The position numbers and the translations under genes are program-made. From Cyrtodaria siliqua (taxonomy: Eukaryota; Mollusca; Bivalvia; Adapedonta; Hiatellidae), in assembly GCA_037043455.1 (NCBI GenBank), contig JAWPHD010000288.1:434001-498000 (forward strand): a DNA stretch of 64,000 nt. The letters are read 5' to 3'. The first letter of the stretch is position 1; each line of letters begins with the position of its first letter. Shown piece by piece: positions 31,500 through 43,638 of this stretch. The notes under the pieces were generated by a model. The model worked only from the letters and a program-made list of their open reading frames with translations, made no database searches and had not been told where the DNA came from.

Positions 31500-31695
31500 T
31501 ACGTAAAAAATGTAACAAATGTAAAAATGGTTACAAAAGTAAAAAAAATAAGAGCCACATATGTCAAGGCATACGACAAATATAACACGTTTGTTGACAT
31601 ATGTAAAACATATTTTGTGACAAAAGTGAAAAAAAACAAGTTCACAAATGTAAAAAAAAAAGAACACAAATGTAATAACGACTTGCCTCACGTGC
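31500..31695 (+). repeat. (ACAAATGTAAAAA)-type low-complexity tract
   Basis: Irregular repeats of ACAAA(T/A)GTAAAAA. The frames on both strands here are repeat artefacts. Confidence 0.5.
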
Positions 31696-31699
31696 TATT

Positions 31700-33950
31700 A
31701 AGGTCGAAATTATAATATCGTGATCAGCTGATAATGAACACGACACAACAATGCAATACATGCTGAAACGTGGATTACGTTTATTAACTAACTTTAAAGC
31801 ACAATTGTGATATTGGTCAAGTGTTAATGCACTTATGTAGCTCAGTCGATTCCCTGTTCATTAAAACAATGTTTGTTATGATTATTTTATTTAATAAGAA
31901 CTTTAACCAGGACACTGCAAATGTTTCCATGAATGGTGATTGAATCTTACTATCACAATAACAGGGTTCAGCGCCTATTCAATTTGGATTAAATTAATTG
32001 ATGGTGCTCTACCTATATAAATGCTATTTTAATATATTAAAGGGACTGGAGGCCATCTGGAAATATACATACGACTAAAACCATGTGTTTCTGTTTTATA
32101 TTTAATGGACATAAGTATGCACTAAATTAGGACCATGCTCCGTACAGGTTAACTTGTCTGAGACACCAGGCGACTGGGACAGTTTTTGCTCATGTATAAT
32201 CAGATCGAAGTAGACTTTGTTTAAAATATATCTGCTAGCAATATAACCCCTTTATAAACTAATATGTATAATTTAGCAACAAAACCAAACTGAGTCGTCA
32301 AACTATTCTATTTTCTTATTATCTTAACATGTTCTACTACATATGTTGTACTTAATCCAACTTATTGATACGTATTAATAGCAAATGCCATTCATTATAT
32401 TTGTTAAAACTCCATTGTAGGGAAGGGCCGTAACTAATGTCGGTAGCACTTGTGGCCCGACCCGATTGCATTGTACTTGTACATATATGGCAATAAATTA
32501 TGTTTAAATCAAGCATACTAATACGGTTTTCATTTGCATTTTGATTGACATCAGTCAACCTTCCAGATCGCATTCAGTCTCTTGAAGCTTTAAATATTCA
32601 GTATTATTGTGTTTTTATGTGTAAAAGCAGTAAAACATCGCAATGGTACGAGTATTCTGTGAAGAAACATGTTATATTCCTTCTCTGTAATATAACTTAT
32701 TTATGATTTAAAAATAAATCTTGAATAAAAGGCTGCCCTGCCTTTTCATATCTGTCAAGTCTCATGCGATTTTGGGTAAGTTAAATCATGCTCACACGCA
32801 TACATTACACCTTCTCTAGCATTCTGCAAATATTATAAAATGTAGTTCACCTATCCGAGTTCTCCACCAAAAAATGCTATGATACTTAAGCAATCAACAT
32901 TCACGACCTCCTATTTGGGAGACGTCGAAAAGTTAAATAATAATCATTGACTCAAATTAATTCAATTAAAATGTATGATGACCTGGGTATACATCTTAGC
33001 GACAATTCATGAAATTCAACCACAGACCGTCTCAGACATCGAAGGACCCCCTGAACCCTTAACCAAGGAACAACAGCTCCTTGTAATATCATCTCACTCT
33101 TCACATCCACTCGGCCTTCACAGCTATGCCTTTTATTGCATTGAAATTTCCCAACGATTGGCATGGCTCGAACATGGACAAAAACAAATGGATTGGAAGA
33201 CTTCCGATAATAAACGAAAACGATCCGGACATATAATTAGCTTAAATAAAACAATTACGAATGAAAATGTAAACATTCGCTATGTTCAGAGTATCTTTTT
33301 TTTAACAATAACTGGTATTACACGATGGGAAAAAAATAGAAGTATCACGTGGTAATATGTATCACGTGGTAGTTATTTATACTCGTGTAATAAAAATGCC
33401 GTTGGAAGTTTTACTTAAGTTGACTGAACTGTAATAGTTGCAGGATTATTATCCTTGTTTTGCGGAAGCCATTTGCATAAATTATAAAAAGGCGAACATA
33501 ATTAAATTCGAGTTGGCAGCTGGACGTTGTTATTCATCGGCGTAGGTACTATTCGGACATAAAGTCCCGTGCCTATACATAAATTTAGAAAGTGAAAAGA
33601 AAAAGTCCGAAAATGCATGCCGGAGGGTGGGGGGCGAGGAGAGGGGCGCCGTGGGGTTTAAGGGTCAACATTAAGGGTCAATGTTTCTTATTTTATTTTA
33701 CAGTGTATGTTATTTATCTTTGTCAATATTACTTCTCAAAATGATATGTGAACATCTGGAAAGCTGTTGAATGGAACGGCTGACCGTAGGGTTGAGCTGA
33801 GACTCTGGTCGAAGTCTTTGGTAAAAGAGGGACTCTCAGGATTCAAATTCATACTCAGAGTTGTTGAGCCCTCCCTAACCAATGCGGCGTACCTGGGTAG
33901 ACTATTTTAAAGCAGTTGCAGCTGATGTTGGATATTTTAAAGGGTACTAT
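31700..33950. other. No recognised gene
   Basis: The longest frame (32975-33355, 126 codons, PEPLTKEQQLLVISSHSSHP) resembles no family I know, and its antisense frame is also open. Treated as non-coding. Confidence 0.4.
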
Positions 33951-33989
33951 AACGTTTTAAGACTGTAGGGCAAATCCGGGAAATATGTT

Positions 33990-34520
33990 TTCATGATTAA
34001 GTCAGAGTGACCTTGACAATTGTCCTACTACCATAAACCATAAAAGCAATAGGGTAGTTGTTGAAAAATGTATACTACATGTATTTGTATGTTTCAAGAT
34101 TGAAGATATAATAGTAAATAAATTACAGCTCAAGAGACGTTTTTTGGGTTGATTGGGTTAGTGTGACCTTAACCTGTGACCTACTGACCCTAAAATTAAT
34201 AGGAGTCAATATTTTAACACGGGTATTATTTCTGTAAAGTTTCAAGATGGCCTCATACTACAAGTTACAGATATGATAATGTTTCTCAGGATTCGGTCAT
34301 TGTCAGTTCCAAGTGTCGTTGAGAAATAGGTTTACTGCTCTCACTACGGACAATGCACGCCTATAACATTTACTATGGGTAAGGATATACTTTTGGAGTT
34401 ATCCTGTTGAATGCTTATGTGCATATTAGGTCATGGTGACCTTGAACTTTTGACTTCCTATTCTCAAAAGCAATAGAGTTCCTTCATTACCAAAGGCAAT
34501 TTGCCTATAACGTTTTAAAG
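33990..34520 (+). repeat. Degenerate tandem repeat with GTGACCTTGACC motif
   Basis: Landmarks GAGTGACCTTGAC (~34007), TAGTGTGACCTTAACCTGTG (~34159) and GGTCATGGTGACCTTGAAC (~34431), with CAATAGGG-type and GTTTCAAGAT blocks between. Spacing is about 150 bp, then ~270 bp where a unit has probably lost its landmark. This matches a repeat style common in bivalve genomes. Confidence 0.55.
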
Positions 34521-34870
34521 AAAATCGTGTTATTTGTTGAAAACAAACATATTTTAAGTTTTCCTGAAGAAATTGTCACAGAGTATCGTAGTTATAGACA
34601 AGCTTTGAAGCTCTCTCTGGTCAACATTTGATACCGAACTGTTTTCGTCAATTATTTCACTGGCCAAAAATCTGGACTGGTTGGAACCGCAGATGTATGT
34701 CGTTCTCGAAACCGAAAACCGAAAACAATTCGATCAAACCGTTTTTCTGTGACAAGTCAAATATTAATGCTTCGAAAAACGCGATTTCCAATTAGGTATA
34801 CATCACTGTAGAACAAAATAAGGCAAATATTCACCGCTATTGGTGGCGATTACCCGAATGTACCAGTGTT

Positions 34871-35391
34871 TTATAACTGCATTAGCGTTTTATAATTATA
34901 ATGGAAATCATACATCAAATATTTTGACAAGTTCAAAATACACACACCAACATAACAAGGACGATTTAAAATTAGTTTTTCTTTTGTTCTGTTTATGGCA
35001 AATAAATGTTCATTAAACATTTGACAAGAAATAAACGAATGTCTTCCTGCATATTTTAAAAGGACCTCCTCATCATGAGTCAATTTGACATTAAATCTCT
35101 TTCTCAGATTTACTAATAGTCTTACCAAAAACTGAAATGATCATTAGTTTAAAGAAATCCTTTTCAAAAGCATTCTTACCGACTGTCTTTGTGGCAGTGT
35201 TAAAGTATATGTATACTTTTAGCCACTCTTCGAACTGTAGTATTCTATGTATTTTTGTTACCTTTAATCCAAACGTGTCATACAGTTTCAAGTTTCTGTA
35301 ATGCACAACATATTTCCTTGTATCCTTTATAGTTGTAACAAGCTTCCTTACTTTACTAGATCCTAAATTAAACTTTTCCTTTAAGTCTTTT
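34871..35391 (-). pseudogene. polB: DNA polymerase B, copy B, C-terminal part
   Basis: Motif B region: KNAFEKDFFKLMIISVFGKT (35120-35180), preceded by YRNLKLYDTFGLKVTKIHRI. Then RKRFNVKLTHDEEVLLKYAG to MYDFHYNY (34871-35100). The gene is cut just before motif C (DTDS). The right side is interrupted at 35392 by a retroelement; the rest of the gene continues at 37026. Confidence 0.88.
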
Positions 35392-37025
35392 CAATAAACG
35401 TCATGTTTCATCTATAAGCACTTATGATTACTCTACACTATATACAACTTTACCAAATCATCTTATCAAAGACAAGCTAATTTATATTATTCAAAAAACA
35501 TTCGCTAGGGAAAATACTACGATGTTGGCCTGCAATAATATTAAAGCGTTTTTTACTAACGGTAGTCGTACTCTTTCTTTTTAGACAATTATACTATGTG
35601 GACTTGTTATGAAGTTTGTGAAGCACTCATCTTCCTATTAGATAATATTTTCGTCAGATATGGAACCACCGTTTATAGACAAATTGTTGATATCCCTATG
35701 GGTACGAACTGTGCACCACTTGTCGCAGATTTGTTTTTATTTGCTATGAAAGAGTTTTCATGTTGAGTATTTCACCAGATACCCAGGCAGATGTTATTGA
35801 AGCCTTTAATGACACCTCTCGGTATCTGGATGACATATTGAACATTGACAACCATTTCTTTCCAACTATGGTTAATAATATTTATCCTAAAGTACTTCAC
35901 CTTAACAAAGCTAGTATTTCTGATAATAACGCTTCTTTTCTTGATTTAGATCTCTTGATTGAAAATGGTGAAATAATTAGCAAAATCTATGACCAGAGAG
36001 ATGATTTTAATTTTGACTTTGTTAATTATCCCCACTTGGATGGGGATGTTCCCCGAGCAACTTCTTATCGGGTGTATGTGTCTCAACTTATTCGTTTTTC
36101 GAGAGCTTGTACTCGAGTTGAGGACTTTAATATTCGTAATCTTTGTATAACTAAAAAGCTACTCAATCAGTGATACCGTTACCATAAACTTCGTAAAACC
36201 TTTGCAAAATGTTATTGTCGTAACCCTGATCTTCTTTCCAAATATAAAAGTAATTTAAGGACTCTTCTGCGACAAGGACTATCACAACCTGACTTCAATG
36301 GTGATGTGATTTATAAACTTCGTAAGATTCTTGGTCATGATCACTTTCATTCTATCTTTGTTAAACTTGTTAAAAAGTTTATCAAAAGAGGTTATGACCC
36401 TATCATTTTCCAACGTACTGCATGCTTGGTGATGGACCCTTTTACAGTTCGCCACTATGCTTTCCTCTTTAATTGTACGATGACCGGACAGTCTGTGGAC
36501 CATATGATGACGCCTACCTAAAGCCCATTGGGACGGTGGCGTTTGATGTTTGTCTCTGATCTTTCTTGTCGTGCCCTTAATGGTTTATTCTCTTGTTGCT
36601 TTGGCTTCTGCCAAGTCATTGAGTACCTTCATTGTGGCTTTCTAGTCTATTATTTTTTTCTGTATTATATTTACACTTGAATATTTGTGTTTTACTTATA
36701 TTGCCTATTGATGTTGCCTTGTTGGTTAGAGATTAGATCATGGCGGAGATTTCGTTATTTACACTGTCCTGTTTTAATGGGATGACAGTAGGGTAAGTGT
36801 GAGGTTTGGTGCACCCTAGAACCGGTTTAAACCTCCAGTGGCCTTTGTTGCCACTGACCGTTCCAAGGCGGTAGCCCTATTGTCAACCCTTTTGTGTTTG
36901 TGATGTCGTTTGCATTTGTGATTACTTTTGCCTTCTCGTTTGTCTGTTTGCGTGTTTGTTTTTGTGTTTTGTGATTGACTGTCGTTCTTGAATGCTGCTT
37001 TCCCTGTCCGATATTTTTATCTTTC
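35392..37025 (+). mobile_element. Retroelement with GTNCAPLVADLF-type reverse transcriptase, 5'-truncated
   Basis: 1.6-kb insertion in PolB of copy B. Reverse transcriptase region (35395-36521) and family 3' tail (36522-37025, including GGTGCACCCTAGAACCGGTT). PolB sequence resumes at about 37026. No clear target duplication. It defines the source of the tails found alone elsewhere. The class is uncertain: the LYTTLP / GTNCAP / YLDD signature is Penelope-like in style, but no endonuclease is seen. Confidence 0.85.
35395..36521 (+). pseudogene. Reverse transcriptase (GTNCAPLVADLF type)
   Basis: Copies element RNA into DNA. The start is lost; readable motifs in order: TYDYSTLYTTLPNHLIKDKL (near 35425), DNIFVRYGTTVYRQIVDIPM then GTNCAPLVADLFLF (35640-35750), a frameshift at 35760, and the catalytic SRYLDDILNI (35815-35850). 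KIYDQRDDFNFDFVNYPHLD, the thumb-like SYRVYVSQLIRFSRACTRV, a stop at 36172, and a C-terminal block (36180-36521) shared with 19080-19397 follow. At least one frameshift and three stops. No GIY-YIG or other endonuclease domain is visible after it. Confidence 0.82.
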
Positions 37026-38245
37026 CTTACAATAGTCTGACAACCATTCATCTTTTATATTTAATCTCTCAGGAGCAAGAGGGTAGTCAATATCAGAGCC
37101 AAGTAGTTTTTCAGGATACTTAAGATCACACTCAACAATATAGTTTAATTTTCCTTTTTCATTCTTACTGACCTACTTAATGTTGCCAGTAGGCAGTGGT
37201 TGGCACATAGCCCATCCATACATGTTATTTGCATCGAGGTATAGTATGTTCTCACTTTCTTTCTCACTGTCATAGTTTTTCATATATTTATTGTTAGCCT
37301 TTGAATATCTATTTGCAATATAACTTATTCAACCCCTTAGTCCTTTTTTTATGAACAAATAATATCAGTTATTAAATCAGGTTGAACTCCTGTCACATTA
37401 AGACATGCATCACAAGCTAAATCGGGACTTCTAAAGTTGTGACAAGGATCTAATGTGTAATACAGCACATCAGTTTTAAGATATTGGTCATGATAGTCTC
37501 CTAAATTGTCAATATTAAATACTTTCCATATTTGTTTAGCATGTTCATAATCTGCATCTGAAATATGTTCGTCATGTAACTGAGAATGAAAGCTATCTTT
37601 GTCAGGTAATTGAGTTTCTTTAAAATGTTTAAAACTATTCATGGAATCATAAGGATAAACACCTTTTCATTTTAATAATTATTTTCACCAGGATACTCTT
37701 GTGATGGAATATTTGTTACTAAACTATCAATTGATTGAGACATCCATTGAAAACTATCAATAAACCCTATATTATTTCCTAACTTAAAAGCCATATTCTT
37801 TTCCATGTTATTTGGTATAACATTTATTGTTTTCGTAAACTTTCCAAGGTGCTACATTATAAAATGTAAATCATATTTATTGTTAAGTTATGAAATACAA
37901 CACGTATTTTTCAGTTATGTGGCAATGATCTCTAACCAACCCGTTTCCCTTTACATAATTCTTATTGCAAATATGATATAGTTTGGATGCCTTAAATTAG
38001 TTTTCTTGTGATTTTGTCATCACCAAACCTTTTTTAAAATGCTGCGACATGGATTTCCTACAATATTTTTCTTCCTCTATCATTGTTTCTATAAACTTAT
38101 AAACAGCGTTTGGTCGTCTGTATGTCACAACTGGTTAAGAATATGTATCATCATAACAACAAACAACTTTGTATCCGTAACCACAATCAGTATGCTTTTG
38201 ATATGCTTTTGTGTATGATTTTTGTGTACGATCTCTGTTTATAAC
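37026..38245 (-). pseudogene. polB: DNA polymerase B, copy B, central part
   Basis: Contains the best-preserved polymerase motif A of the window (YLDANNMYGWAMCQPLP, around 37190-37240), which copy C lacks. Also DPCHNFRSPDLACDAC (37380-37460), DADYEHAKQIWK (37530-37570) and the zinc-finger-like CHICNKN ... VRDHCHIT region in decayed form (37920-38000). Frameshifts throughout. At about 38247 the sequence jumps to the ATPase C-terminus, a deletion of several kilobases. Confidence 0.85.
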
Positions 38246-38247
38246 AA

Positions 38248-38290
38248 GCTCAAGAAGTTAGTGAAGCGTAACTTTACAGGTGAAATTTAA
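38248..38290 (+). pseudogene. Packaging ATPase, last codons, copy B
   Basis: KLVKRNFTGEI and stop, the same end as copies A and C. Everything upstream is deleted. Confidence 0.75.
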
Positions 38291-38312
38291 TCTAATCATA
38301 TTATATATAATG
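38288..38312 (+). promoter_or_regulatory. Conserved stop-to-start motif (ATPase / fibre-like), copy B
   Basis: Identical to the copy A junction: TAATCTAATCATATTATATA, then TAATG at the next start. Confidence 0.5.
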
Positions 38313-39650
38313 GGACTTTTTAATGATACTGGCGAGGAAGTTAGTACTGGCAGTGTTAATGTTACAAATTTTGGTGTTGTGCTGTCTGAGTATGTAAAGC
38401 AGAAACAACTGGTTAATTATCTTCACAAGGATAAGAACCAGGAAAATGTTTAAGAAGTGATCTTAACATGGATTATAATAGAATTACAAATGTCGCTAAT
38501 CCAACAGATGCAGATGATGTAGCAACTAAACAATTTACTTTGAGAATAATAATAAACATTACAGACGATTTTAATATTGAAAAAAAAATCCAGAAATGAT
38601 GAAAGATTTAACAACAGGTGTTGATGATAAAACAAGTATAATTCAAAAGATATAAATAAACCTTGGGAAAATTATTGAAATTCAAAATGGTTTAAAAGAT
38701 GAAATAAAACTTTTGGGTGAGGCCTTAAAAGAGTTAGAAAAAAAGAGGTCGAAATGGAATACAGCGAGCTCTATAAAAAGGTAGGTGAACAAATACAAGT
38801 TGGTGCTGAAAATATTAATTAACAGATTGGAGATATCAATCACCAAATGGTTGATAACAATGAACTTGAAGCTGCTATTGTCGATGCTTTAAAACAAATG
38901 AGAACCGCTTTTGATACCGAAATAACTCAAATTAAACAATTAAATGAACAGATAAGCACTAACGTTGACGATATCAACAAAGAGTTTAAAGACATCAAAA
39001 ACGAATGGTAAACAACAAGACGCTGGCGGGTACTTTGAACAAAACGGTTGACAAAAATGAACTCCAAACTGCTACTGCTGATACTTCAATACAAATGATA
39101 GATGTGCAGGATGAAAGAAGCAGAGCTTTTGATAATGATATAATCAAAAGTATGATAGTCGCCACACAGCACTTCTTGAGATCATTAATGATTTAAGGGT
39201 AAAAGTAGAAAATTTAAGTCGGATTCTAATTCTTGAAGCTACAATATATGGTGGAGTAAGTATTATGGAATATTACACTAGTTGTGTATCATATTCAATA
39301 CAAAAAAAACCTTCAAAGAACTATCCGTAAATATTTTCTCGAAGCGTTTGCTCTTGTAACCAATTCATTTATAAATACTGAAGAATATTTTTTCTATAGA
39401 TTCACCTGGTGTATTTAGAAATCCGGGCGCTATTTAATTGAAATAAATTGTTTTTATACATAAGGAGATGTAGAAAGTTTTACTTTGATTATTGTCGCTC
39501 AATTTAAGCATGTTTATCCAAAAATAGAAAAATGGTAAACGAATACTAAAAGAAACAGTTGAAGCATATATTAAAAAAGGAGAGGCCATCTCTTTAAATG
39601 TATTCATAGAACGTTTAACAACTCAAGGTTTTAATGAAAAATAAAGTTTT
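38310..39650 (+). pseudogene. Coiled-coil, fibre-like protein, copy B
   Basis: Starts MGLFNDTGEEVSTGSVNVTN. The helical stretch (IIEIQNGLKDEIKLLGEALK) and the second helical part (AATADTSIQMIDVQDERSRA, 39085-39145) follow copy A. The C-terminal beta-like part is badly decayed (39230-39480), then a short basic tail. Frameshifts and stops throughout. It lacks the tail insertion of copy A and so shows the ancestral junction (GATAAGCACTAACGTTGACG). Confidence 0.65.
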
Positions 39651-39689
39651 AAGCTGTTTTATTTAGGTAATTAATGTTATCTACTAATA

Positions 39690-40217
39690 TGTGTAATGGG
39701 GACCAACAATTGTATAATCATCAGAAAAGCTTCAATAAAAAATAGATCAAATACACCAAGTAATTTTACAACTGTGTTTGATTAACCATTGATATTAGAC
39801 AAGAACAAACAATATATCGGTATGGTATTGGACTTGATAAGATTAATCATATGATTTAACCCTTTTGTGTTTGTGATGTCTTATTTGGCTTTTTATTCAT
39901 CTTTAAATTTGTTCTTTGTTTCTGTGTGTGTTTGTGGTTGAACGTCGTCCTTGAATGCTTATTTTCCTGTTCGATTTTTATATCTATATTTACTCATGGT
40001 ACAATATTAGTGAAGATTTTAATAAGATATTCTAATGGAAAAGATTTGAAAGATATTATTTTTAAAAATGGAAATTACAGTTATGCTGATATCGATAATT
40101 ATATAAAGAAAAATTAGCTGCTAACGGTGATTTAGCTGCTGATTCACCTGTTCCAATAAGACGTGAATTTGATTGATCAAGTTTCAAATGTTTAATTATC
40201 ATTCATAATAATTTTGT
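39690..40217 (+). pseudogene. Penton-like minor capsid protein, copy B, truncated
   Basis: SSEKASIKNRSNTPSNFTTV and NGNYSYADIDNYIK match copy A. Interrupted by a retroelement tail at 39857-39988. The C-terminal half is deleted, and the frame joins the pVI-like gene near 40217. Confidence 0.65.
39857..39988 (+). mobile_element. Short retroelement 3' tail in copy B minor capsid gene
   Basis: ACCCTTTTGTGTTTGTGATG to the 3' end TTTATATCTATATTTACTC. Only the last ~130 bp of the tail, more diverged than others (GTTGAACGTCGTCCTTGAAT). Confidence 0.75.
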
Positions 40218-40913
40218 ACAGATTTGACAGATTAACGGAAGCTGGCATATCTGATATATTTTCGAAAATATTTAGTGCGTCTGTAAAAATAGCAGGTAAA
40301 AAAGCATTAGAAACTGCTGGAAAACAAATCATAGAGAGTGATTCTAAACAACTTGGAGATGAAGTAGGACAAAAGGCTGCAGAAAAATTAGTTTCAGTTG
40401 TAAAACCTAAACCAAAAAGTGAAATAATTTTAAAAGAACTTACAAGGCTTCTGCTATATTACTTGCTCCAAGAGATCCACATTTTATAAGATCCTGGGAC
40501 GATACGCCGCTGGATATAGGGGATGAAATAAAGATACAAATATTGCTATATTCACCGCCATAGGCTTGTCATCTTCGGTATGGTTAAAATTCTGTACTAT
40601 TATTTTTTATGAATATTGAGTTCTGCTCAACCCGGGCTAGAGGGCGTGAGCGGTAGCTAGCATATTTCACTACCGCTCATGAACAGTCTCAATCAAACCG
40701 AGACTGCAATATTTCGTATGTGTCGTGCTCGGTCGTTTCCAAAGGTCCATTATCATACTCTATTTTTATAGTATTTATTACAAAGCTGATAACAAAAAAG
40801 AAGTAGCTGAAGCTGAAAATAATGTAAAATACAAAAATCAATAGATTACTATCCGGAAAGGGAACTAAAAATGTTCATACAAGAATTTAACGATTAATTA
40901 ATAAAGCAGAATC
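40214..40913 (+). pseudogene. pVI-like amphipathic protein, copy B
   Basis: RFDRLTEAGISDIFSKIF, KKALETAGKQIIESDSKQLG and KPKPKSEIILKELT (40220-40446) follow copy A. A ~320-bp insertion (40450-40767) splits the gene, which resumes at ADNKKEVAEAENNVKY and ends near RLINKA. The first ~20 residues are lost with the preceding deletion. Confidence 0.65.
40450..40767 (+). mobile_element. Insertion carrying fold-back repeat copy 3, with ~10-bp target duplication
   Basis: Flanked by TTACAAGGCT (left) and TTACAAAGCT (right), a probable duplication with one change. Its 3' part (40640-40765) is the fold-back repeat: CGTGAGCGGTAGCTAGCATA, CATGAACAGTCTCAATCAAA, CGAGACTGCAATATTTCGTA, ending CATTATCATACTCT. 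The 5' part (ATTACTTGCTCCAAGAGATC...) is not seen in the other copies. Retroposon-like. Confidence 0.65.
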
Positions 40914-40932
40914 TAATTAACAGTATATATAG

Positions 40933-42201
40933 ATGTTTCGAACTGAAAAGTATAATACTAGTTATGAACATGTACCTATTCAATAAGATACTCCTATAAC
41001 AAGACCCGGAAATAATATTAGAAAAATGAAAAATGGCTATCAATTTACAATAAATGATAGAAACTTTGATTGGTATAACGCATATTTTGAAATCAATTTT
41101 CAAGTAAACAAGCTTGCTGATGGAGCTGCTTTTGTAGACGCCGACGGAATTCTTTAATTAATGATGCAGATTTATTGATTGCTCAAATTTAAGTAAAGCA
41201 AATCGGAAAAATAGTTTACGACGGTAAAATTCTCCATAGATTTGTTAACGTTAAAAGTTTACTTGAAATATCTGACGATTATGCCAAAACAACAGGAATA
41301 AATATATACTTATATTTAGACAATACATCTGCTGCGGAATCTCGAGATGATCAGGCTGGTTATAATTTAGGATTTACAGCTCGTCATACTTTATACATAC
41401 ATAATAATCAAATAGTTAACTCTATAATTCCATTACACAAATATTCATTTGTTTTAAAATTTAGAAACAAACATGCTTCCTCCTAACCAGATTCAAATTA
41501 GTTTACAACTAACAGATGATAATGTGTTAATTTTCAAATCAAATGGTGATGATAGTTGAGTAGTTATTAATAAATTAATGTTGTGGATACCTAAAAAGAT
41601 ATTTAATTCTGATGGTTTAAGCTATGTAATGGCAACTCATATTACATCAACAAGATGGACTTAAGTTCGTGAAATGATGCAAGAAAGCGGAAGTTCTCAA
41701 CTAACTGAATCCGTATTTAAAATAACGGCTGGTGTTAAAAATCCAAAACATGTGTTTGTTTATATGCAAAGATCAGACAAGATTCCTTTTCAGACACCAA
41801 ATCCTCATCTTTTGGATATTTTGAAACTGAATGACGCTGATACTAATTGCTATTTACAATCGTAAGACTGGAAGTTGGAAACGGTGTATATTATCCAGAA
41901 ACTGAATACAATTATGATAATATTACAAGAATATTTAGAGATGTTATTAATTATTCGTACAAGCAAAATGATAAAAACAGAGCAACTTTACTTAACGCAG
42001 GTAATTTTAATACGCTTTTTGGCATGCTATATTTTAATTTAAATATATAAAAGTGATGAAGTCAGCATTGATCTAAAACAATTAATGTTAAGATACAGAC
42101 TAAAGGTTCTTCCTACTGCTATATGTAAAGTGTATGCTCTGGTTATGTTTGAAGAAGATGTTGTTATTGATACTGTCGGAAATGAATTAGTTATAGTTTA
42201 A
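40933..42201 (+). pseudogene. Major capsid protein, copy B
   Basis: ATG at 40933 (MFRTEKYNTSYEHVPIQ). Blocks in order: NGYQFTINDRNFDWYNAYFE, RFVNVKSLLEISDDYAKTT, NMLPPNQIQISLQLTDDNVL, FKITAGVKNPKHVFVYMQRS (41674-41865), VGNGVYYPETEYNYDNITRI and the C-terminus VVIDTVGNELVIV. About 420 codons. Fewer breaks than copy A but still several frameshifts; no SINE at the site used in copy A (AGATGGACTTA occurs once). Confidence 0.75.
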
Positions 42202-42203
42202 TC

Positions 42204-42908
42204 TAACTTTTATCCATAAATTACACAGCTTATTCAGTAAATTTAACAGATGGTCAAAAACAAAGTTTAGCAAAAGCATATGAAAAAAAAAGTGAATTAA
42301 CGATCAGGTTAAAGAATAGCCAACTAACTGGGAATTTTCCTTCACTACTGACAGCTATTCAAATTAAAAACATTAACAAGGCTATGGAAAATGGACGCGG
42401 CTTAGAAAAAAATATATCAAAATAAAAAATGAGGTCTAAGTCTAAGAAGGAGGCTTTTTAGGAGCATTAGGTGGCTTGTTAACTAAAACAATAGTATCAA
42501 CAGTTGCTAGATTTGTCCAAAAGTATTAACACCACTAGCAACAGGAGCACTTAATGGTTTTGCAAGTACTGTAATCGGTAAACTATTTGGAAATGGAATG
42601 GTAGCTGTACCCTAGTGATAGAAAACAAGCACTACTTGAATCAAATAATGAAAAAAGAAAAGATAAAAAAGTCAAAAGGTTGCTGCTCTATTGATCTAAC
42701 ATAGCAATCAACAACAAGACGGGGAATTTCTTGGACTACTTGTATCTCTAGGAATTCCTTTAATTGGATCTCTTATTAGTGGTTTAACAGGCAAAGGTTT
42801 ACAAGTAGATAAAAAGGAAGGGAAAGGACTAAGAGTTGACCTTGAAAATGGCTTACAAGTAGATTCACAAATTAGACAAACAGAAGTATCCCTTTTGTAA
42901 AAAAATAA
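42204..42908 (+). pseudogene. pX-like core/minor protein, copy B
   Basis: AYSVNLTDGQKQSLAKAYE at the N-terminus; the ATG of the other copies is ATA here. Hydrophobic GALGGLLTKTI, then GLLVSLGIPLIGSLISGLTG and GLQVD-type repeats, ending with PFVK. Several frameshifts. Confidence 0.62.
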
Positions 42909-42914
42909 AAATAA

Positions 42915-43621
42915 TCAAAAACGAACCTATTTCTAACTCAGATATAACCAAGTGGGTTAAGCAATTAGGTATACAAAACTACAGGGCAATATTTAGCAAA
43001 AACAAATTACAAATACAACAAAATAAACAAGAATGTGGTATTATTAATAATGATTATTTTACCGGACCTGGTACACACTGGACTTGTTACTACGATATTT
43101 ATTATTTTGATCCGTTTGCCTTAAGTCCACCAAAAGAAGTCTTCATGGCGGGGATTTATTTACACTGTCCTGTTTTAATGGGATGACAGTAGGGTAAGTG
43201 TGAGGTTTGGTGCACCCTAGAACCGGTTTAAACCCCCAGTGGCCTTTGTTGCCACTGACCGTTCCAAGGCGGTAGCCCTATTGTCAACCCTTTTGTGTTT
43301 GTGATGTTGTTTGCATTTTTTTGTTACTTTTGCCTTCTCGTTTGTCTGTTTGCGTGTTTCTTTTTGTGTTTTGTGGTTGGCTGTCGTCCTTGAATGCTGC
43401 TTTCCCTGTCCGATATTTTTGTCTTTCCTTAAATTACACACCTAATATAAAATACAACACTATTCAGTATCAAGATACAACAAGCGTATTGTGTTGGTAT
43501 ACTGCCTATTCATCATTAAAAAGTTGCAAGAAGGAAATAGTGTGTACGATTTTCTTTATAAACTATCAAATCCTTATAAACCTGCAAAAAATGAAAACAT
43601 AATAAAATCATATTTTATCTA
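42915..43621 (+). pseudogene. Adenain-like cysteine protease, copy B
   Basis: Reads DITKWVKQLGIQNY, then the catalytic His in TGPGTHWTCYY and YYFDPFALSPP. A retroelement tail (43144-43430) follows, then QYQDTTSVLCW, where the Gly after the catalytic Cys is replaced by Trp. The complete C-terminus, absent in copy A, is present (LSNPYKPAKNENIIKSYF, stop at 43620). It overlaps the conserved motif before the phospholipase gene. Confidence 0.83.
43144..43430 (+). mobile_element. Retroelement 3' tail in copy B protease gene
   Basis: Begins CATGGCGGGGATTTATTTAC, ends GTCCGATATTTTTGTCTTTC. It interrupts the protease between PPKEV and the HIPNIKYN equivalent, exactly where copy A is continuous. Very similar to the tail of the full element at 36740-37025. 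Confidence 0.88.
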
Positions 43622-43638
43622 ATCATATTTTATATATG
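43617..43638 (+). promoter_or_regulatory. Conserved stop-to-start motif (protease / PLA2), copy B
   Basis: ATCTAATCATATTTTATATA followed by the ATG at 43636; the protease stop TAA lies inside it. Confidence 0.45.

Noticed and set aside
31317..31691. 124-codon minus-strand frame rich in Phe, Tyr and Cys
   Set aside because: Reads across the AAATGTAAAA low-complexity tract and the dispersed repeat; composition is a product of the T-rich strand.
32975..33355. 126-codon frame as a host gene
   Set aside because: No recognisable domain, open frame on the other strand too, and no splice or repeat context to support it.
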